This document shows, one piece after another, positions 45,722 through 56,350 of a stretch of DNA of 64,000 nucleotides. The notes under the pieces are model-generated. The model did no database searches. It was not told where the DNA came from and was given only the letters and a program-made list of their open reading frames with translations. Positions within the stretch are counted from its first letter, which is position 1. Each line of letters opens with the position of its first letter. The translations under genes were made by a program, and so were the position numbers. The DNA lies in contig NZ_CP011382.1 in the NCBI RefSeq assembly GCF_000734895.2, forward strand, positions 4,814,700 through 4,878,699. The letters run 5' to 3'. The DNA comes from Calothrix sp. 336/3. GTDB taxonomy: Bacteria > Cyanobacteriota > Cyanobacteriia > Cyanobacteriales > Nostocaceae.

Positions 45722-48157
45722 ATGCGTATCTCGTTAAATTGGCTAAAAGAACTAGTAGAGATAAAACTTGATCCCGAACAGTTAGCAGAGACGCTGACGA
45801 TCGCCGGGTTTGAGGTAGAAGATATAGAAGACCGTCGCACTTGGGCTGATGGTGTGGTTGTTGGTAAAGTTTTAGAACGCCAACCCCATCCCAACGCAGA
45901 TAAATTAAGTGTTTGTCAAGTAGACATTGGTACAGGAGAAAACTTAAATATTGTCTGTGGTGCGAGTAATGTTCGTGCTGATATATACGTTCCCGTGGCA
46001 ACTGTCGGGACTTACTTACCAAACATTGATTTAAAAATCAAACCAGCAAAATTACGGGGTGTCCCATCCCAGGGAATGATTTGTTCCCTGAAAGAACTCG
46101 GTTTACCCACTGAAGTTGATGGCATTTATATCTTTCCTCTGGAAGATATGCAATTGGGTAGTGATGTGCGTCCATTGCTGGGTTTAGATGATGTGATTCT
46201 CGATGTCACTGCCACAGCTAACCGAGCAGATACCTTAAGTATGGTCGGTATCGCTAGGGAAGTTGCTGCCCTCACGACAGCAGATTTATATATCACCCCA
46301 CCAGAGCCAATTACAGCAGTTGGGAATACAGGTAACTTGGCAGTTAAAATCGCAGATACTCAAGCCTGTCCTGCATACTTTGCTACAGAAATTCAAAACG
46401 TCAAAATTGCTCCCTCCCCCGAATGGATACAGGTACGATTACGGGCAGCCGGGATGCGTCCTATCAATAATGTTGTAGATATTACCAACTACGTCTTATT
46501 AGAATGGGGGCAACCACTCCACGCCTTTGATCGAGAAAGATTGTTAAGTGTGGGAGGGGGCAACAAATTAACCGTGGGTGTGCGTTTTGCCAACTCTGGA
46601 GAATCCTTAAAAACCCTTGACGGACAAACCCGTAATCTGGCAACTCAGAACTTATTAATCACTGCCAACGATAAACCAGTATGTTTAGCTGGGGTGATGG
46701 GAGGAGAAGAAACAGAAGTTCACGAGGGAACAACAAATCTGATTTTAGAAGCAGCTCTGTTTGAATCTGTAGCTGTCCGTCGTTCCTCCCGCAGTGTCGG
46801 TTTACGTAGCGAATCCTCTGGAAGATACGAGCGGGGTGTCAACAGCGCAGGTTTAGAAATTGCCTGTCATCGTGCTTTAAGTCTCATCACGGAAATTGCT
46901 GGTGGACAGATTACAGAGCAAGCAGTTAGTGATACCCGTCCCGATCCCAGTACTGTGACTCGTACCATAGAGTTACGTTTGGAGCGAGTCAATCAGGTTC
47001 TTGGACCAGTATACCTGGGAGAGAAAACCGGAGAATTACAACCTGGGGATGTGGAAAGTACTCTCACCGCTTTAGGATGCCAGGTGACAGCAACTGGTGC
47101 AGGAACTTGGACTGTGGTGGTTCCCCCCTATCGCTACCGTGATTTAGAGAGAGAAATTGATTTAATTGAAGAAGTCGCCCGTCTCTACGGTTACGATAAC
47201 TTTTGTGATACTCTCCCCGAAAAGACCGAAGCTGGTTATATCCCCGTAGATTTAGAACTGGTACGTAAGCTACGGGCTTGTATGCGGGCAGAGGGGCTGA
47301 CAGAATTGATGCAATACTCCCTGGTGAAGCCAGAAGCCGGAACCCATATAGTTCTTTCTAACCCCCTCCTAGCTGAGTATTCTGCCCTGCGAACAGACTT
47401 AATTTCCGGGTTAATTGACGCTTTTCAATATAACTTGGAACAGGGTAATGGTTCCCTGAACGGTTTTGAAATTGGGCGAACTTTCTGGTCAGAAGAAGAG
47501 GGATTACGAGAAGCGGAGGCGATCGCCGGGATTCTGGGGGGCGATACCACCTCTAGTAAATGGTCTACAAGTGGGCGAGAACAGCCTATGACCTGGTTTG
47601 AAGCCAAGGGAGTCCTGGAAAGTATTTTTCAGCAAATGGGCGCTCAGGTCGAATACCAGCCCGATTGTCGTGATTCTCGCCTCCATCCTGGACGTACTGC
47701 CTCTCTGTGGTTAGCAGGGACTCGTCTGGGAATTTTTGGGCAACTACACCCCCAACTTCGACAAGATAAGGGTTTACCTGATGCTGTCTATGTCTTTGAA
47801 CTGGACTTAGATGTTTTGCTAGATACTCTAGAACGGGATGAAATTCTGGTTCCTACCTTTAAAACCTATTCCACTTTCCCGGCTGCGGACAGAGATATTG
47901 CCTTTTTTGCACCAGTGCAAATTACTGTTGCTGAGATTAAGCGAGAAATTACCAAAGCTGGTAAAGGATTACTCGAATCAGTGGAACTATTTGATGAGTA
48001 CCGTGGTAGTAACGTTCCCCAAGGACAACGGAGTTTAGCCTTTCGTCTGATGTATCGAGTAGGCGATCGCACCCTCACAGATACAGAAGTCGAACCTGTA
48101 CATAACAAAGTTCGAGAAGCTTTAGTAGAAAAATTCGGCGTTGCCCTCAGAAGTTAG
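45722..48157 (+). CDS. pheT: Phenylalanyl-tRNA synthetase beta subunit
   Basis: The 811-residue product is the full beta chain of the alpha2-beta2 enzyme that charges tRNA-Phe. It shows an N-terminal [13 protein letters not shown], an EMAP/OB-like tRNA-binding domain (about 40-150, [14 protein letters not shown]), the B3/B4 editing region with [20 protein letters not shown], the catalytic-like core [12 protein letters not shown], and a C-terminal ferredoxin-fold anticodon-binding domain (about 715-810, [11 protein letters not shown]). The alpha subunit gene is not in the window, as is usual in cyanobacteria. Confidence 0.98.
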   Translation: MRISLNWLKELVEIKLDPEQLAETLTIAGFEVEDIEDRRTWADGVVVGKVLERQPHPNADKLSVCQVDIGTGENLNIVCGASNVRADIYVPVATVGTYLPNIDLKIKPAKLRGVPSQGMICSLKELGLPTEVDGIYIFPLEDMQLGSDVRPLLGLDDVILDVTATANRADTLSMVGIAREVAALTTADLYITPPEPITAVGNTGNLAVKIADTQACPAYFATEIQNVKIAPSPEWIQVRLRAAGMRPINNVVDITNYVLLEWGQPLHAFDRERLLSVGGGNKLTVGVRFANSGESLKTLDGQTRNLATQNLLITANDKPVCLAGVMGGEETEVHEGTTNLILEAALFESVAVRRSSRSVGLRSESSGRYERGVNSAGLEIACHRALSLITEIAGGQITEQAVSDTRPDPSTVTRTIELRLERVNQVLGPVYLGEKTGELQPGDVESTLTALGCQVTATGAGTWTVVVPPYRYRDLEREIDLIEEVARLYGYDNFCDTLPEKTEAGYIPVDLELVRKLRACMRAEGLTELMQYSLVKPEAGTHIVLSNPLLAEYSALRTDLISGLIDAFQYNLEQGNGSLNGFEIGRTFWSEEEGLREAEAIAGILGGDTTSSKWSTSGREQPMTWFEAKGVLESIFQQMGAQVEYQPDCRDSRLHPGRTASLWLAGTRLGIFGQLHPQLRQDKGLPDAVYVFELDLDVLLDTLERDEILVPTFKTYSTFPAADRDIAFFAPVQITVAEIKREITKAGKGLLESVELFDEYRGSNVPQGQRSLAFRLMYRVGDRTLTDTEVEPVHNKVREALVEKFGVALRS

Positions 48158-48248
48158 TTTTGAGGTTATGGGGAGTAGAAAAAAGTTATCAAAAAACCTC
48201 CCCTTTCCCTTCCTCTTTATCCCTAACCCTTGCCCTGAACAAAAAACC

Positions 48249-48518
48249 ATGCCCAAATACATCATGTGGGGTTCCTATTGCGAAGACGTTTTAGAAAAAC
48301 GTGTCCCCCATCGCCAAGCACATTTAGACGGACTAGCCCAACAAAAAGCATCCGGTGTACTAGTTACCATTGGTCCCACCAAGGATATCACCCAGGTGTT
48401 TGCTATTTATGATGCACCAGATGAAGAGACAGTCAGGCAATTAGTGGAAAATGACCCCTATTGGCAACATAGTATCTGGACAGAATACTCTATCAAAGAG
48501 TGGATACAAGCAATATAA
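48249..48518 (+). CDS. YciI-family protein
   Basis: Small alpha/beta dimeric-barrel protein of 89 residues: MPKYIMWGSYCEDVLEKRVPHRQAHLDGL..GVLVTIGPTKD..VFAIYDAPDEETVRQLVENDPYW. The conserved His in HRQAHL and the Asp-Pro-Tyr near the C-terminus are YciI-family marks. Its biochemical role is unknown in cyanobacteria. The frame is open upstream to 48141, overlapping pheT, but the ATG at 48249 gives the family start. It lies 91 bp after pheT. Confidence 0.9.
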   Translation: MPKYIMWGSYCEDVLEKRVPHRQAHLDGLAQQKASGVLVTIGPTKDITQVFAIYDAPDEETVRQLVENDPYWQHSIWTEYSIKEWIQAI

Positions 48519-48611
48519 AACTTAAGCTACCCTAAAATGCACGGAGTCTAGAAACATTGCTTTTTTGTTTTCTGACCCGTGTTTGTTCGTATTCCCAGAG
48601 AGGTTAAATCC

Positions 48612-49007
48612 ATGCATCTCAACTGGAAACGTAATCTTTTACCCACCTTAGTGGCTACCAGCTTCATCGGAACAACCGTAATTCCGATAACACCTGCCCA
48701 GGCAGATGATAAGATTCTGCGAGACTTGGGTATTGGTGCTGCTGCTGGTGTCGTCTCCGGTGCAGTTCTCAAGGATGGCTCAGTGATTAATAATGCCATT
48801 AATGGGGCTGCGGCTGGTGCTGCTGTGAATGCTGCCCATGGTTCCAGACGAGGATATAAAAAGAAAAAACGCAACCTAACTCAAGATGTGGGTGTGGGAG
48901 CTTTAGGTGGTGCGGCATCTAGCATTATTACGAACCGTCGTCGCCCTTTGAATAATGCTGTCAAGGGTGCTGCTGCTGGTGCTGCAATTCACATTTTGAC
49001 TAAGTAG
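48612..49007 (+). CDS. Exported glycine-zipper protein
   Basis: The 131-residue product has a signal peptide (MHLNWKRN, then a hydrophobic LLPTLVATSFIGTTVIPIT ending near AQA). Two glycine-zipper segments, GIGAAAGVVSGAVL and AINGAAAGAAVNAAHG, are repeated in variant form after a basic linker (RRGYKKKKRN). Such segments pack tightly in membranes or form small pores/oligomers in other proteins. The function is unknown. The ATG at 48612 is chosen because it starts the signal peptide. Confidence 0.8.
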   Translation: MHLNWKRNLLPTLVATSFIGTTVIPITPAQADDKILRDLGIGAAAGVVSGAVLKDGSVINNAINGAAAGAAVNAAHGSRRGYKKKKRNLTQDVGVGALGGAASSIITNRRRPLNNAVKGAAAGAAIHILTK

Positions 49008-49065
49008 CCATCATGAACTGCGTACACCAGGACAGATGAAAATAGGCATTGGGCATTAATTATTT

Positions 49066-49092
49066 CTCCCTTGTCCCCCTTGTCTCTCTTGT
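49066..49092. repeat. Pyrimidine-rich 9-bp tandem repeat
   Basis: Three units: CTCCCTTGT, CCCCCTTGT, CTCTCTTGT. Pyrimidine-biased runs like this are common between genes in Nostocales. No function is suggested. Confidence 0.55.
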
Positions 49093-49188
49093 CTCCCAGT
49101 TCCCCTGCTTTTTCAAGTCAGATGACTCTGGTTAGTATGTGATGTTTGTGGGGAGGAAAGATTTCCTCCCTGAATGGGTGATTTTTAT

Positions 49189-49377
49189 TTATCCCTTCAA
49201 AGCTTTACGAAAATTTTGGCGATAGGATTTATTGGCGATTAGTAATGCGGGCCACAATAAGGCTAGAGTAATACGACTGGCTAAGGTTTGGTTAAAATTA
49301 GTTCTTTTATACCCTTTCCAAAATTTCCACGCACCAGCCACGTAGACTACAATCAATCCCACAATAATCAGCTTCAT
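49189..49377 (-). CDS. Small conserved cyanobacterial membrane protein
   Basis: The 62-residue product has an N-terminal membrane segment (KLIIVGLIVVYVAGAWKFW), a basic stretch, a second hydrophobic stretch ITLALLWPALLIANKSYR and a basic C-terminus FRKALKG. I believe near-identical small proteins occur in other Nostocales, which supports it as a real gene. The function is unknown. It is convergent with the glycine-zipper gene. Confidence 0.75.
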   Translation of the reverse strand: MKLIIVGLIVVYVAGAWKFWKGYKRTNFNQTLASRITLALLWPALLIANKSYRQNFRKALKG

Positions 49378-49693
49378 CTAGATCAACTCCGCAAGGTACT
49401 GCCAGAATTCTAATCAATTACTAATTAGATTCAGGTTTTGAGATTTCTATACTTTCAATTTTAGCGACTACAAGTATAAACAAAGGCAAATCGCGTAGCG
49501 GAACGGAGTTCTATCACCCCAGCTAGAAATGGCTTCCTTACCCTTGTTTCCTTACCTTGATAGCTTCAGCTATCCAGATGCCGATCAATGATTTGCATAA
49601 TATTTTCCATTTTCTCTGCCCTACCCCCTTATCAGCAGTCCCAGACAGTCCTAAACTGAAGGTGAGAGTTGAAAGGCAGTCGGGAGCAAATTT
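49378..49693. other. 316-bp leader region of glgC
   Basis: No credible coding frame. A GCGTAGCGGAACGGAG fragment at about 49493-49508 resembles pieces of a dispersed Nostoc repeat. The region presumably carries the glgC promoter. Confidence 0.35.
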
Positions 49694-50986
49694 GTGAAAA
49701 AAGTTTTAGCAATCATTCTCGGCGGTGGCGCGGGAACGCGCTTGTACCCGCTAACCAAGTTACGCGCGAAACCAGCAGTACCAGTTGCAGGTAAGTATCG
49801 TCTCATCGATATCCCTGTCAGTAACTGTATCAATTCAGAAATTTATAAAATATACGTTCTGACTCAGTTCAACTCAGCTTCCTTAAATCGTCACATTGCC
49901 CGCACCTACAGTTTTGCAGGTTTTAGTGAAGGATTTGTGGAAGTCCTTGCTGCACAGCAAACACCAGATAGCCCTAGTTGGTTCCAAGGTACTGCCGATG
50001 CGGTACGTAAGTATTTGTGGCTATTGGAAGAATGGGATAATGAAGAGTTTCTTATCCTTTCTGGTGATCACTTGTATCGCATGGACTATCGGCAATTTTT
50101 GCAACGTCACCGGGATACAAATGCAGATATTACCCTTTCGGTAATTCCTATTGACGATCGCCGTGCTTCTGATTTTGGTTTAATGAAAATTGATGAAAGC
50201 AACGGTCGAGTAGTCAGCTTTAGTGAGAAACCGAAGGGTGATGAATTAGCACAAATGCGTGTAGATACCACCATCCTGGGATTGACACCAGAACAAGCCC
50301 AAGCACAACCCTATATTGCCTCTATGGGGATTTACGTCTTCAAGAGAGAAGTACTAATCAAACTCCTGAAGGAATCCCTAGAAAGAACAGATTTCGGTAA
50401 AGAAATTATTCCCGATGCCGCGAAGGATTATAACGTCCAAGCCTTTCTCTATGATGGCTACTGGGAAGATATTGGAACCATTGAGGCATTTTACAACGCC
50501 AACTTGGCTCTTACCCAACAACCCCTACCTCCCTTTAGTTTCTACGATGAGCAGGCTCCAATTTATACCCGTCCTCGCTACTTGCCACCAACGAAATTAT
50601 TAGATTGTAATGTCACCCAATCGATGATTGGCGAGGGTTGTATTCTGAGAAATTGTCGGATTACTCACTCTGTTTTAGGTGTGCGATCGCGGATTGAATC
50701 CGGCTGTATCATCGAAGATTCCTTGCTCATGGGTTCGGACTTTTACCAAAATTCCGCCGAACGTCAATGCAGCTTGACTAAGGGTGATATTCCCGTTGGG
50801 ATTGGAACTGACAGCATTATTCGTCGTGCCATTATCGACAAAAATGCTCGCATCGGTCACGATGTCAAAATTATCAACAAAGATAATGTGCAAGAAGCAG
50901 AACGGGAAAAACAAGGTTTCTATATCCGTAGCGGTATCACTGTCATCTTGAAAAATGCCACCATTCCCGACGGAACAGTAATTTAG
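49694..50986 (+). CDS. glgC: Glucose-1-phosphate adenylyltransferase (ADP-glucose pyrophosphorylase)
   Basis: First committed step of glycogen synthesis. The 430-residue product starts at a GTG with the family's [45 protein letters not shown] and contains the catalytic [11 protein letters not shown], the substrate block [27 protein letters not shown], and a C-terminal left-handed beta-helix with [20 protein letters not shown]-terminal Lys residues near [14 protein letters not shown] sit where 3-phosphoglycerate activates cyanobacterial enzymes. Confidence 0.98.
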   Translation: MKKVLAIILGGGAGTRLYPLTKLRAKPAVPVAGKYRLIDIPVSNCINSEIYKIYVLTQFNSASLNRHIARTYSFAGFSEGFVEVLAAQQTPDSPSWFQGTADAVRKYLWLLEEWDNEEFLILSGDHLYRMDYRQFLQRHRDTNADITLSVIPIDDRRASDFGLMKIDESNGRVVSFSEKPKGDELAQMRVDTTILGLTPEQAQAQPYIASMGIYVFKREVLIKLLKESLERTDFGKEIIPDAAKDYNVQAFLYDGYWEDIGTIEAFYNANLALTQQPLPPFSFYDEQAPIYTRPRYLPPTKLLDCNVTQSMIGEGCILRNCRITHSVLGVRSRIESGCIIEDSLLMGSDFYQNSAERQCSLTKGDIPVGIGTDSIIRRAIIDKNARIGHDVKIINKDNVQEAEREKQGFYIRSGITVILKNATIPDGTVI

Positions 50987-51056
50987 TAGTGATTGCTAAC
51001 TATCGTCCATGACTCAATGGTGATGTTGAGTTTTGCTTGAGAAGAAATTAATCTGT

Positions 51057-51590
51057 ATGAGTCAGACTCTTAATTCCTCCTTACTCCTTGCATCTCTAGC
51101 ACAGATAATATTTCCCTCACAAAACTCTTCTCAACCATCATTGATTTTGTTGATTGGGCTACCTGGTAGCGGTAAATCAACCCTTGCCCAGAAAATTTTA
51201 CAAGAATGCCCCCAGATGCGTCTCCTAGGGACTGATGCCATCCGGGGGCAACTTTTTGGTAATGAGGCAATTCAGGGGTCTTGGTTGCTAATTTGGCGGG
51301 AAATTAGACGACAATTTTCCCAAGCCCAATCTCAAAATCAGAGTATCATTTTCGATGCGACCAATGCTCAACGCCGTCAACGTCGAGATATGATCAATTT
51401 AGCCCGTGATTCCGGGATGGTCACGATTACAGCTATTTGGTTGCAAACTCCTGTCTGGTTATGCTTGGCACGGAATCGCAATAGGGGACGAAAAGTCCCA
51501 GAAGATGTGATTTTTCGGATGTATCGTCAGTTGCGGGATGTTCCTCCATCTACCACGGAAGGAATAGACCATATCCTTACCTTAATGTAG
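51057..51590 (+). CDS. P-loop predicted kinase (AAA_33 type)
   Basis: The 177-residue product has Walker A LLIGLPGSGKST (about 34-45), RLLGTDAIRGQLFG, Walker B-like SIIFDATNAQRRQRRD and the Arg-rich LCLARNRNRGRKVP lid. This is the pattern of small nucleoside/polynucleotide kinase-like ATPases and zeta-toxin relatives. No antitoxin-like partner precedes it, so a toxin role is not supported. The ATG at 51057 is preferred over a TTG at 51033. Its end overlaps the convergent next gene by 9 bp. Confidence 0.85.
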   Translation: MSQTLNSSLLLASLAQIIFPSQNSSQPSLILLIGLPGSGKSTLAQKILQECPQMRLLGTDAIRGQLFGNEAIQGSWLLIWREIRRQFSQAQSQNQSIIFDATNAQRRQRRDMINLARDSGMVTITAIWLQTPVWLCLARNRNRGRKVPEDVIFRMYRQLRDVPPSTTEGIDHILTLM

Positions 51591-51929
51591 ACTTTGCCAA
51601 TTTCCAGAAAAAATACTTTCTGTAGCTAGAGATATTCTCATTAAATCTTCCCTTAATAGGGGGGGCCAATCAACACCAACTTTACGTCCTGCGGCAAATA
51701 ACATTTGTGTTTTAATCGTGAGTTGATATAGAGCGTAGGCTAAATCTTTGTCAATAGTGCTAGCGTCTTTGAGACCTTCAAACACCACTTTTAAGGCTAG
51801 TAAGAGGGAGGTAATTTGACCAGGTACGGGGGGTTTACCCTGCTGCATCCTCCGCAATAGGGCATCCTGGCTGTCGTCCGTGGTGATAGTTTGGTCGATT
51901 AAGAACTTGCGAGCAGTTTCGTAATTCAT
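51582..51929 (-). CDS. Conserved cyanobacterial protein of unknown function
   Basis: The 115-residue all-helical product (NYETARKFLIDQTITTDDSQDALLRRMQQGKPPVPGQITSLL..) has a strongly conserved look, and I recall close homologues across cyanobacteria, sometimes labelled dethiobiotin synthetase without basis; no P-loop is present. The function is unknown. It is convergent and slightly overlapping with the P-loop kinase gene, and divergent from the DUF427 gene. Confidence 0.8.
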   Translation of the reverse strand: MNYETARKFLIDQTITTDDSQDALLRRMQQGKPPVPGQITSLLLALKVVFEGLKDASTIDKDLAYALYQLTIKTQMLFAAGRKVGVDWPPLLREDLMRISLATESIFSGNWQSLH

Positions 51930-52030
51930 GGGAACACAGGCAATTGCATTGGAGATGGAGAATTGGGCTTGAGAATTACCCTCACCCAGTGTACTCTGTC
52001 CCTATCTTCCACTTAGTTCCGATTCTACCA

Positions 52031-52528
52031 ATGTTTAGACCTGAACCAACCCCACCCCAACCAGGACAGGAATCCGTCTGGGATTATCCCCGTCCCCCCC
52101 GTTTGGAAGCGACAAACAAACATATTCAAATTATTTTTAATGGCGTGGCGATCGCTGATACTCACAATGCTCAACGGGTACTAGAAACTAGTCATCCTCC
52201 TGTCTATTACCTACCTCCAGCAGATATCCAGATGCAATACCTAATTCCTGCTTCTGGATCGAGTTTTTGTGAATGGAAAGGGTTAGCGGGTTATTACAGT
52301 ATCAGCGTTGGTGAGAAAAAAGTGCAAAATGCCGCCTGGTTTTACGCTAATCCGACAGCTAATTTTACTGCTATTGAAAATTATGTCGCTTTTTATGCGC
52401 ACCTCATGGATGCTTGTTATGTCGATGGCGAAAAAGCTGAACCCCAACCGGGAAACTTTTACGGTGGTTGGGTGACAAGTGATATTGTGGGACCTTTTAA
52501 AGGAATTCCTGGTAGTTGGGGATGGTAG
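52031..52528 (+). CDS. DUF427 family protein
   Basis: The 165-residue product has the DUF427 (PF04248) pattern: VWDYPRPPRLEATNKHIQIIFNGVAIADT, RVLETSHPPVYYLPPADI, SSFCEWKGLAGYYSI, AAWFYANPT, YVAFYAHLMDACYVDGE. The fold is a small beta barrel with a probable ligand pocket and no known reaction. The ATG at 52031 removes an unlikely 29-residue extension. It is followed by a 12-bp palindrome GGCGATATCGCC (52539-52550). Confidence 0.9.
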   Translation: MFRPEPTPPQPGQESVWDYPRPPRLEATNKHIQIIFNGVAIADTHNAQRVLETSHPPVYYLPPADIQMQYLIPASGSSFCEWKGLAGYYSISVGEKKVQNAAWFYANPTANFTAIENYVAFYAHLMDACYVDGEKAEPQPGNFYGGWVTSDIVGPFKGIPGSWGW

Positions 52529-52934
52529 TCTCTGTAGTGGCGATATCGCCTGGAAACGTCTGTGCAAATTTCCGCCACAATTAGGATGATGAATTCCAAT
52601 AGTAGATATTATCAAAAACCTATGTTGTACCCCAAGTTATAATTCAAACCCATTTTCCTATAGTTTGTACGCTGATAATCTCTATTACAGAGATATAATT
52701 ATCATGCTATTTTCCCGAATTCTACTGACTTATTCTTGAGTTAGTTGTAGAAAATTCCTAATAACTATTCCCAACCCATCAGAAACATCAATAGATTCCC
52801 TAATATTTGCCAAAATATCCTTTTCTCTTTTTTTATTTCTATTTTGCCCAAATTTGCCCCAACTATGGCAATCTGAGAAACAGAACGTCTTTTAATTTGA
52901 CATTTTCGCTACAGCAAATTCACCTAATGAGGTT
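52529..52934. other. 406-bp region before ispG
   Basis: Contains the 12-bp palindrome after the DUF427 gene, and AT-rich DNA that presumably carries the ispG promoter. A TTGACA at about 52898-52903 lacks a matching -10. No coding frame was seen. Confidence 0.35.
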
Positions 52935-54161
52935 ATGCAAACTCTGCCTACGCTGACAACTGCGAATGCCGTACCCAGTCAACCCACCTTTGATACGACT
53001 ATTAAACGGCGCAAAACCCGTCCCGTAAAAGTTGGCAACGTCACCATTGGAGGAGGTTATCCCGTGGTGGTGCAGTCAATGATTAATGAAGACACCCTAG
53101 ATATAGATGGTTCTGTAGCTGGAATTCGTCGCTTACACGAAATTGGTTGCGAGATTGTCCGTGTTACCGTACCTAGCATGGCTCATGCCAAAGCGCTGGC
53201 GGAAATTAAACAAAAGCTAATTGCAACATACCAGGATGTACCTATTGTTGCTGATGTCCATCATAATGGCATGAAAATTGCTTTAGAAGTCGCCAAACAT
53301 ATCGAAAAAGTACGGATAAATCCAGGGTTATATGTATTTGAAAAACCCAATCTCAACCGTACAGAATACACACCAGCAGAATTTGATGAGATTGGCGAAA
53401 AAATCCGCGAAACGCTAGAACCTCTGGTGATTTCCTTGCGTGATCAAGGGAAAGCCATGCGTATCGGTGTCAATCATGGTTCTTTGGCAGAAAGAATGTT
53501 ATTTACCTATGGCGATACCCCAGAAGGAATGGTGGAATCTGCCCTAGAATTTATTCGTATTTGTGAGTCTTTGGACTTTCACAATATTGTTATTTCCATG
53601 AAAGCGTCACGAGTTCCTGTGATGGTAGCAGCTTATCGTCTGATGGCGAAGCGTATGGATGAATTAGGGATGGATTATCCCCTCCATCTAGGTGTGACTG
53701 AAGCTGGTGACGGTGAGTATGGACGGGTGAAATCAACCGCAGGATTAGCTCCTCTCCTTGCCGATGGTATCGGTGATACGATTCGCGTTTCTCTCACCGA
53801 AGCACCCGAAAAGGAAATTCCTGTGTGTTACAGCATTCTCCAAGCCCTGGGACTGCGAAAAACCATGGTGGAGTACGTTGCTTGTCCTTCCTGTGGCAGA
53901 ACTTTATTTAATCTCGAAGAAGTACTACACAAAGTCAGAGAAGCCACTAAACACCTAACTGGTTTAGATATTGCCGTTATGGGTTGTATCGTTAATGGTC
54001 CCGGTGAAATGGCTGATGCTGACTATGGATATGTAGGCAAAACTCCTGGTTTTATTTCTTTATACCGTGGTCGGGAAGAAATTAAAAAAGTCCCGGAAGA
54101 CCAAGGTGTGGAGGAATTAATCAACTTAATTAAAGGGGACGGACGTTGGGTAGATCCCTAG
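52935..54161 (+). CDS. ispG: 4-hydroxy-3-methylbut-2-enyl diphosphate synthase
   Basis: Penultimate step of the MEP isoprenoid pathway, a 4Fe-4S enzyme that takes electrons from ferredoxin in cyanobacteria. The 408-residue product shows [29 protein letters not shown], the TIM-barrel [25 protein letters not shown], and the cluster ligands in CPSCGRTLF and [18 protein letters not shown]. It supplies precursors for carotenoids, phytol and lipid carriers. Followed by a hairpin at 54178-54218. Confidence 0.98.
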   Translation: MQTLPTLTTANAVPSQPTFDTTIKRRKTRPVKVGNVTIGGGYPVVVQSMINEDTLDIDGSVAGIRRLHEIGCEIVRVTVPSMAHAKALAEIKQKLIATYQDVPIVADVHHNGMKIALEVAKHIEKVRINPGLYVFEKPNLNRTEYTPAEFDEIGEKIRETLEPLVISLRDQGKAMRIGVNHGSLAERMLFTYGDTPEGMVESALEFIRICESLDFHNIVISMKASRVPVMVAAYRLMAKRMDELGMDYPLHLGVTEAGDGEYGRVKSTAGLAPLLADGIGDTIRVSLTEAPEKEIPVCYSILQALGLRKTMVEYVACPSCGRTLFNLEEVLHKVREATKHLTGLDIAVMGCIVNGPGEMADADYGYVGKTPGFISLYRGREEIKKVPEDQGVEELINLIKGDGRWVDP

Positions 54162-54177
54162 GTTGAGAAGCAAAAAT

Positions 54178-54229
54178 CGGGTTTCTATGGGTGGAGTATC
54201 TCATCAATGGGAAACCCGCTTTCTCTTTT
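54178..54229 (+). terminator. Likely terminator of ispG
   Basis: CGGGTTTC and GAAACCCG (8 bp) enclose a 25-nt loop and are followed by CTTTCTCTTTT, 16 bp after the ispG stop. Confidence 0.6.
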
Positions 54230-54433
54230 AACCAAAGACTCAATATTTACTGATAAATCTACCTTCAGCCCAAATCTGTTAAATAAATTTTGTATCAGTA
54301 ATTACTGTCCTCACCGGATTAACCAGTATTTTATTGGAAATAACAAAATATGCTCAGTCCTTACAGTGGTAGCCTGTGTTAGATTGGGCATACTGACAAT
54401 AAATCATTTTCCCCCTCTGACGCAGCTGTCACT

Positions 54434-55723
54434 ATGGTAATTACAAGAAGTGGACTTGTTCTGGGTGCTACGGCGGTGACGCTCTCTGTGATTGCAGTTA
54501 CTAGCCTTGGCATTCACTCACAAGGACAAGCTTTATTTAAAGAAAGTCCGAAAGAATTAATAGATGAAGTTTGGCAGGTAATTCATCGCCAATACGTAGA
54601 TGGTACTTTTAACCAAGTAGATTGGCAGGCTGTTCGTCGTCAGTACCTGAACAAGTCCTATACCAACAGGCAAGAAGCATATAAATCCATTCGGGAAATG
54701 CTGAAATTGCTGGATGATCCTTATACCCGATTTATGGATCCGGCTGAGTTTAAAAATATGCAGGTGGACACATCTGGTAAGCTCACGGGTATTGGGATTC
54801 AAATTGGCTTAGATGAAAAGACTAAGAAACTGACTGTCATTGCTCCCATTGAGGATACTCCAGCTTTTCGAGCGGGATTATTGGCAAAGGATATTATTAC
54901 CAAAATTAATGGTAAGAGTACAGAGGGAATGGACACAAATCAGGCAGTTGGACTGATTCGTGGTGAAGCTGGAACCAAAGTTACTTTAACCATCTTACGT
55001 AACGGTAAGGCGAAGGATTATATAATTACCCGTGCGGAGATTGAAATTCATCCTGTGGAATTTTCTCAGCGACAAACCCCCGCAGGGAATGTCGGTTATA
55101 TTCGCTTGAAGCAGTTTAGTGCGAATGCAGCGAAGGAAATGCAGGGTGCAATTAAGAATCTGGAACAGAAAAAAGTTGTGGGCTATGTTTTAGATTTACG
55201 AAACAACCCTGGTGGTTTGCTGTTTTCCAGTGTGGATATCGCCCGGATGTGGATGAGTAAAGGTACTATTGTTTCGACCATCGACCGTCGGGGTGAGGTT
55301 GATAGGGAAGTGGCAAGTGGTAAATCTTTAACTGATAAGCCGTTGGTGGTAATTGTTGATAAAGGTAGTGCGAGCGCTAGTGAGATTCTTTCTGGTGCAC
55401 TGCAAGATAATAGACGTGCGGTAATAGTTGGTACACAGACTTTTGGTAAAGGTTTAGTACAGTCGGTGCGTCCTTTGGATGATGGTTCGGGATTAGCTGT
55501 AACGATCGCCAAGTACCATACACCTAGTGGGAAGGATATCAATAAACATGGTATCGACCCAGATGTGAAGGTGGAAATGACTGATAAGGAACGTCAAGAT
55601 TTATGGTTGCGCGAACGGGATAAACTGGGCACACCAGCAGATAAGCAGTTTGCGAAGGCTGTGGATATCCTGAAGCAGGAAATAACGAAAAAAGGAACTA
55701 CGACGAGCGCGGAAAATAAATGA
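54434..55723 (+). CDS. Carboxyl-terminal processing protease (S41 family)
   Basis: Exported serine protease of 429 residues. A signal or anchor segment (about 8-28) is followed by a helical N-domain, a PDZ domain (about 110-190, GIGIQIGLDEKTKKLTVIAPIEDTPAFRAGLL) and the catalytic core with GYVLDLRNNPGGLL, nucleophile Ser in DKGSASASEI and general-base Lys in TFGKGLVQS. One paralogue of this family matures photosystem II D1 protein in cyanobacteria. Which paralogue this is cannot be told here, so no symbol is given. It is nearly touching the convergent small gene (18 bp). Confidence 0.93.
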   Translation: MVITRSGLVLGATAVTLSVIAVTSLGIHSQGQALFKESPKELIDEVWQVIHRQYVDGTFNQVDWQAVRRQYLNKSYTNRQEAYKSIREMLKLLDDPYTRFMDPAEFKNMQVDTSGKLTGIGIQIGLDEKTKKLTVIAPIEDTPAFRAGLLAKDIITKINGKSTEGMDTNQAVGLIRGEAGTKVTLTILRNGKAKDYIITRAEIEIHPVEFSQRQTPAGNVGYIRLKQFSANAAKEMQGAIKNLEQKKVVGYVLDLRNNPGGLLFSSVDIARMWMSKGTIVSTIDRRGEVDREVASGKSLTDKPLVVIVDKGSASASEILSGALQDNRRAVIVGTQTFGKGLVQSVRPLDDGSGLAVTIAKYHTPSGKDINKHGIDPDVKVEMTDKERQDLWLRERDKLGTPADKQFAKAVDILKQEITKKGTTTSAENK

Positions 55724-55741
55724 TGACTACTGGAAGATGAC

Positions 55742-55939
55742 TCACACTGGTTGACATTTTCCAGATCTAATTAAACCAATTCTACGGGCGATCGCTTCTC
55801 CTTGAGATGGGAAGGGTCCCCATTTTTCTATTTTTTCAGGTTTTTCTGTATCCTGATTTTCTGGAATGTCGCGAATAGTCACTATTTCGCAGTTCCCTGA
55901 GGGTTGCTTGACAATATACCAAGATTGTGAGTTTTCCAT
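55742..55939 (-). CDS. Small conserved cyanobacterial protein
   Basis: The 65-residue product: SWYIVKQPSGNCEIV, an acidic middle, then EKWGPFPSQGEAIARRIGLIRSGKCQPV. I recall this C-terminal block as strongly conserved across filamentous cyanobacteria, sometimes mislabelled as a DDE transposase protein; there is no transposase motif. Cys residues at the second beta turn and the end are conserved in my memory. The function is unknown. The ATG start is unambiguous. Confidence 0.8.
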   Translation of the reverse strand: MENSQSWYIVKQPSGNCEIVTIRDIPENQDTEKPEKIEKWGPFPSQGEAIARRIGLIRSGKCQPV

Positions 55940-56350
55940 TGTTAAATCTCTTGATATTAGTTTTCTAGAATATTTAATAGATTGGTTTTAGAACTTGGGT
56001 AAGGGGATGTTTCGATTCTGAATTTCTCACACTCTAGAATTCTCACTCATGATGCAAAATCTGTTTTGTTCAAGGTCTGACAATTATGGATTTTACCAAA
56101 AATCTTCCGTTTCAACTTAGATTCGGAACTTAAAGAATTATCAGATGCTTATCAGGGTTTCACACCTTTTCCTTTTCCCTATCACCTTTCTCTGAGAAAA
56201 CCTGTAAAAGGGGATGAAATTTCATTTCTCAATTTTACTACTTTAACGAATAAATCTGCAATCTGATATATGCATTAGTTGTTAATATTATATATATTAT
56301 AATCTCATAACTGATTCGCATCGAGAAATAGCCCAAGCTTATAAATACTG
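55940..56350. other. 411-bp divergent region before the histidine kinase gene
   Basis: AT-rich, no credible frame. TATAAT at 56298-56303 lies 48 bp before the kinase ATG inside an AT palindrome-like run (56282-56302); a matching -35 is weak. It presumably holds the promoter of the kinase operon and of the small gene. Confidence 0.35.

Noticed and set aside
51057-51590. Zeta-toxin-like reading of the P-loop kinase
   Set aside because: There is no antitoxin-like partner gene, the neighbouring gene is convergent, and the protein fits general small P-loop kinases.
54207-54440. 77-codon plus-strand frame before the processing protease
   Set aside because: It begins inside the ispG terminator hairpin and overlaps the protease start; composition is not protein-like.
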